A DNA stretch of 8,489 nucleotides from Balneolaceae bacterium. Lineage in GTDB: Bacteria; Bacteroidota; Rhodothermia; Balneolales; Balneolaceae. The notes beneath the pieces were generated by a model. The model saw only the letters and a list, made by a program, of their open reading frames with translations, was not told the origin of the DNA and did not search any database. The stretch spans positions 1 through 8,489 of the forward strand of contig SLGL01000363.1 in assembly GCA_007123785.1 (NCBI GenBank), read 5' to 3'. Positions 5,697-8,489 of this stretch are shown one piece after another. Positions within the stretch are counted from its first letter, which is position 1. The number at the start of each line of letters is the position of its first letter. A program made the position numbers and the translations under genes.

Positions 5697-7763
5697 TTGA
5701 AGTTATTAGACCTCCATAATCTCAGCCAAAAACGACTCACAGCACTGCAGCATTCGGGTATTGATAAGCCCATAGACCTGCTCTATTTTTTCCCGAGACG
5801 ATATATCGACAAGTCTAACGTAAAACCTATTCGATATCTTTCAGGCGAATCTGAACCGGTAACTGTTGTCGGGCGCGTAAAAGCTGTAAATGTTACCGGT
5901 TATAATAAAAATAAAAGGCTCGAAGTAATTGTACAGGATCACTCCGCATCATTGAAAGCAGTATATTTTAAAGGATGGAAGTACTTCATCAAACAGTTTA
6001 AAGAGGGCGAGTGGGTTGCCCTGTTCGGAACTGCAAAACAGTATGGGCGTTTTATGAGCATGGCCCACCCCGAGATCGATCATCTTGGCAGCCCCGAAGA
6101 AGTGGAGAAGCTGGATACCCTTATCCCGATCTATCCTTCAAACAAACACTTTTCCAAAGCTTACATTTCCAATAAAATTATTGAGAGCTTCATTGATCAG
6201 ATACTTGACTCTGTAAAAGCCCGGGAATATTTGCCCGAAGAGCTGCTTTCAAAGTATCAATTTCCTGAGCGTCACCAAGCACTTCAAACCATTCACAAAC
6301 CGAAAAACCGGCAAGAGGCCTCGAAAGCTCTTGAACGCTTTAAATTTGAAGAGCTTTTTCTTTTTGAGCTGAGCATGGCCAAAATAAAAAACGAACGAAT
6401 AGAACGAACTGAAGGATCACTGCTTGAACCCGGCAAACTGACACTCGAATTTTTCAGAAAGATCTTGCCTTTTACACTTACAGATGGACAAAAAAATGCA
6501 CTGTCCGACATCAAAAAAGATTTGCAGTCTGGCTTTCAGATGAACCGGCTGATACAGGGCGATGTGGGAGCGGGAAAAACCATCGTGGCTATCGGGGCTA
6601 TGCTGATGGCTGTGGATAATGACTGCCAGGCTGCGTTGATGGCACCAACTGAAATCCTGGCAGAGCAACACTACTTTACATTAAAAAAATTACTGGAACC
6701 ATTGGGTGTGCGTTTCCGGTTGATTACCGGCGGACAAAAGGCCAGTCTCCGCCGCGATATTCATGCAGACATTTCAGGTGGAAACTGTCAAATCGCAGTT
6801 GGTACACACGCCATTTTCCAGGAAAGTGTGAAATTCAACAACCTCGGCCTTGTTGTGATCGACGAACAGCACAGGTTTGGTGTAAAACAGAGAAATGAAA
6901 TTCTTACCAAAGGGGATCATCCACACCTTTTAGTGATGTCGGCAACCCCTATTCCCCGCTCACTGGCCATGACCATTTACAGTGACCTGGACATATCCAT
7001 CATCAAAGATTTGCCAGCCGGACGAAAGCCCATCAAAACGGCTGTACGGTCTGACAAGGAGCGGGAAAAGGTGTACCAATTCCTGGAAAAAAGTGTACAG
7101 GACGAAGATCAGGTGTATGTGATTTTTCCTCTGATTGAAGAATCAGAAGCGATGGACCTGAAAGATGCTACCATGGGATTTGATAAACTAAAACGGCGCT
7201 TTCCTGAAGTCTCCATTGAACTGCTGCATGGGCAGATGAAATCGGAAGAGAAGGAACAGATTATGAAACGGTTTGTGGAAGGGAAAACCAGCATTCTCGT
7301 TTCTACTACAGTGATTGAGGTTGGCGTTGATGTGCCAAATGCCTCTATCATGATAATTGAACACGCTGAACGGTTTGGATTGTCGCAGCTTCATCAACTG
7401 AGGGGACGTATCGGACGGGGACGAAAACAGAGTTACTGTATTTTGATGCCTGGTTCCAGGCTGAGCCGCGACGGGCGATACCGACTGAAAAAACTGGTAG
7501 AAACCAGTGATGGCTTTGAAATAGCCGAAGCCGACCTGAAACTTCGTGGCCCGGGCGACTTTCTTGGCACCAAACAGAGTGGCCTACCCGAATTTAAATA
7601 CGCTGATATTATTGAAGACCGCCTTTTGCTGGAACAAGCAAAAAACGATGCATGGCAACTAATCCGGTCAGACACTGATCTTTCGAAATCCGAACATGAG
7701 CACCTGAAAGCCGTTTTTGAACCCTATTTCAAGGAAAAGTCGGAATTTTTTGGTGTGGGATAG
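5697..7763 (+). CDS. recG: ATP-dependent DNA helicase RecG
   Basis: RecG is a superfamily 2 double-stranded DNA translocase that remodels stalled forks and branch-migrates Holliday junctions and R/D-loops. The 688 residues compare with 693 in E. coli. The N-terminal wedge region includes LLYFFPRRYIDKS (28–40), followed by an OB-fold-like segment at about 52–125. The helicase motifs are complete: GDVGAGKT (288–295, Walker A), DEQHRFG (389–395, motif II), SATPIPR (415–421, motif III), STTVIEVGVDVP (536–547, motif V) and QLHQLRGRIGRG (564–575, motif VI). The RecG-type C-terminal signature LRGPGDFLGTKQSGLPEFK spans 616–634. The start is taken as TTG at 5697–5699. The frame is open back to a TAA at 5631–5633 but offers no ATG or GTG, and the next in-frame Met is residue 120, inside the wedge. 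No Shine-Dalgarno sequence is present. The gene stands alone, divergent from the ribosomal operon and convergent with the kinase gene. Confidence 0.98.
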   Translation: MKLLDLHNLSQKRLTALQHSGIDKPIDLLYFFPRRYIDKSNVKPIRYLSGESEPVTVVGRVKAVNVTGYNKNKRLEVIVQDHSASLKAVYFKGWKYFIKQFKEGEWVALFGTAKQYGRFMSMAHPEIDHLGSPEEVEKLDTLIPIYPSNKHFSKAYISNKIIESFIDQILDSVKAREYLPEELLSKYQFPERHQALQTIHKPKNRQEASKALERFKFEELFLFELSMAKIKNERIERTEGSLLEPGKLTLEFFRKILPFTLTDGQKNALSDIKKDLQSGFQMNRLIQGDVGAGKTIVAIGAMLMAVDNDCQAALMAPTEILAEQHYFTLKKLLEPLGVRFRLITGGQKASLRRDIHADISGGNCQIAVGTHAIFQESVKFNNLGLVVIDEQHRFGVKQRNEILTKGDHPHLLVMSATPIPRSLAMTIYSDLDISIIKDLPAGRKPIKTAVRSDKEREKVYQFLEKSVQDEDQVYVIFPLIEESEAMDLKDATMGFDKLKRRFPEVSIELLHGQMKSEEKEQIMKRFVEGKTSILVSTTVIEVGVDVPNASIMIIEHAERFGLSQLHQLRGRIGRGRKQSYCILMPGSRLSRDGRYRLKKLVETSDGFEIAEADLKLRGPGDFLGTKQSGLPEFKYADIIEDRLLLEQAKNDAWQLIRSDTDLSKSEHEHLKAVFEPYFKEKSEFFGVG

Positions 7764-7769
7764 TATCGG

Positions 7770-7798
7770 AGGAAAATAAAGTGTCAGACTTTTTTCCT
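7770..7798. terminator. Weak hairpin between convergent recG and kinase genes
   Basis: An imperfect inverted repeat fills most of the 40-bp convergent gap. AGGAAA (7770–7775) pairs with TTTCCT (7793–7798) and AAAGT (7778–7782) with ACTTT (7788–7792), with a 2-nt bulge and a GTCAG loop. It could mark transcript ends in both directions. The stem is AT-rich and no clean T tract follows it on either strand, so a function as intrinsic terminator is doubtful. Confidence 0.25.
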
Positions 7799-7803
7799 GA
7801 ATT

Positions 7804-8489
7804 TTACTCTTCCTTTAATACAAATCTGTCTATCGTTTTTTTGATCTGATAATCACGAAATGGTTTTGAAATGTAGTAATTCATTCCCGCATCCATGCAT
7901 TTTTTTTCTACATCGACAGAAGCTCCGGCTGTAAGGGCTACGATTGGAACCGTACGGCTGAATTCATCATCTGCTGACCTTATTTCCTTCACAGCTTCAT
8001 AACCACTGAGCTCAGGCATTTGAATATCCATAAAAATAAGGTCGGGTTTGTGCTCCTTACAGGCTGTAACTGCTTCCCTCCCGTTTACTGCCTCTATAAT
8101 CACAGCTTTTGGAAAGTATTTTGAAATAACCAATCGAACCAGCATGCGATTCAGCTCAGTATCTTCTGCAATCAGAATAACCGGTTCTTCATCTGAGTCA
8201 GGCTCAAACTTTCTTTCTTTCTCCTGTAAATTTTTACCTTTGTCTGTCCTGTTATCTTTCAGTTTTCTGTATTCCTTTTTTAATGTAAAATAAAACCGGC
8301 TTCCCACTCCAGCTTCACTTTCAAAGTCGATTGAACTGCCCATTTTTTTCGCCAGCATTTCTGAAATAATTAATCCCAGGCCTGTACCTCCGTGCTGCCG
8401 CCTGATGGAAGAATCGATTTGTGAAAATGCTTTAAACAGGTGCTCTTTTTGATCTTTAGAAATGCCAATTCCTGTATCTTCAACTTCAA
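7804..8489 (-). CDS. Hybrid sensor histidine kinase, C-terminal part (ATPase + receiver); N-terminal part beyond right edge
   Basis: Hybrid histidine kinases sense a signal, autophosphorylate on His and pass the phosphate to an attached receiver domain. The frame is open to the right edge, so the Met at 8358 is internal, not the start. About 227 C-terminal residues are visible. The kinase ATPase domain ends here, with the G1 box DTGIGI (visible residues 4–9), F box LFKAF (17–21) and G2 box GGTGLGL (33–39). A charged, Lys/Glu/Asp-rich linker follows at about 70–101. The receiver domain has the acidic pair Glu108–Asp109, phosphoacceptor Asp154 in FMDIQMP, Thr186 in ALTAGA and Lys208 in YISKPF. 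All key receiver residues are present. The protein ends soon after the receiver, with no HPt or DNA-binding domain, so phosphate presumably passes to a separate protein. The sensor, the DHp domain with its phosphorylated His, and the signal are not visible. The gene name cannot be assigned. Confidence 0.95.
   Translation of the reverse strand, partial: EVEDTGIGISKDQKEHLFKAFSQIDSSIRRQHGGTGLGLIISEMLAKKMGSSIDFESEAGVGSRFYFTLKKEYRKLKDNRTDKGKNLQEKERKFEPDSDEEPVILIAEDTELNRMLVRLVISKYFPKAVIIEAVNGREAVTACKEHKPDLIFMDIQMPELSGYEAVKEIRSADDEFSRTVPIVALTAGASVDVEKKCMDAGMNYYISKPFRDYQIKKTIDRFVLKEE

Noticed and set aside
8048..8293. Plus-strand open frame with a hydrophobic, serine-rich product opposite the kinase gene
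   Set aside because: It is antisense to the receiver domain and linker of a clear hybrid kinase. The apparent hydrophobicity comes from reverse reading of charged codons.
1..8489. Mobile elements, CRISPR arrays, tRNA or rRNA genes, toxin–antitoxin or defence genes
   Set aside because: I looked for transposase or integrase motifs, regularly spaced repeats, tRNA-like cloverleaf ends and unknown gene clusters. None was seen. All long frames are explained by housekeeping genes and one signalling gene.

Overview
This window is core chromosomal sequence from a bacterium, most likely of the Bacteroidota–Rhodothermota–Balneolota–Chlorobiota (FCB) group. Four things point there: FCB-like L4, S12 and EF-G sequences; an almost complete lack of Shine-Dalgarno sequences; a possible Bacteroidota-type promoter ahead of rpsL; and a tuf gene between fusA and rpsJ. 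As I recall, tuf at this position is commoner in Rhodothermota/Balneolota/Chlorobiota than in classical Bacteroidales or Flavobacteriales. The phylum is inferred, not proven.

Layout. From 5505 down to the left edge, on the minus strand, runs a fused str–S10 ribosomal operon: rpsL (S12), rpsG (S7), fusA (EF-G), tuf (EF-Tu), rpsJ (S10), rplC (L3) and the N-terminal part of rplD (L4, cut by the window edge). Gaps are 13–33 nt, and rplC overlaps rplD in an ATGA junction, so this looks like one transcript. A 191-bp AT-rich divergent region (5506–5696) separates it from recG on the plus strand (5697–7763), which encodes the branch-migration helicase. A 40-bp convergent gap follows. The last feature, on the minus strand, is the C-terminal part of a hybrid sensor histidine kinase (kinase ATPase domain plus receiver domain), whose N-terminal part lies beyond the right edge.

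How the genes work together. The operon makes ribosomal proteins of both subunits and the two elongation GTPases used at each translation cycle. recG is a separate DNA-repair and replication-restart function. The kinase is an unrelated signalling protein.

I found no mobile element, CRISPR array, tRNA, rRNA or unknown gene cluster, and no new biological system. The most notable signal is a sharp change of codon usage confined to tuf (19 of 21 Lys codons are AAG, nearly all Glu codons GAG) inside an operon that otherwise favours AAA/GAA. It suggests replacement or conversion of tuf. Secondary points are GTG/GTG/TTG starts without Shine-Dalgarno support and an unusual L4 loop.
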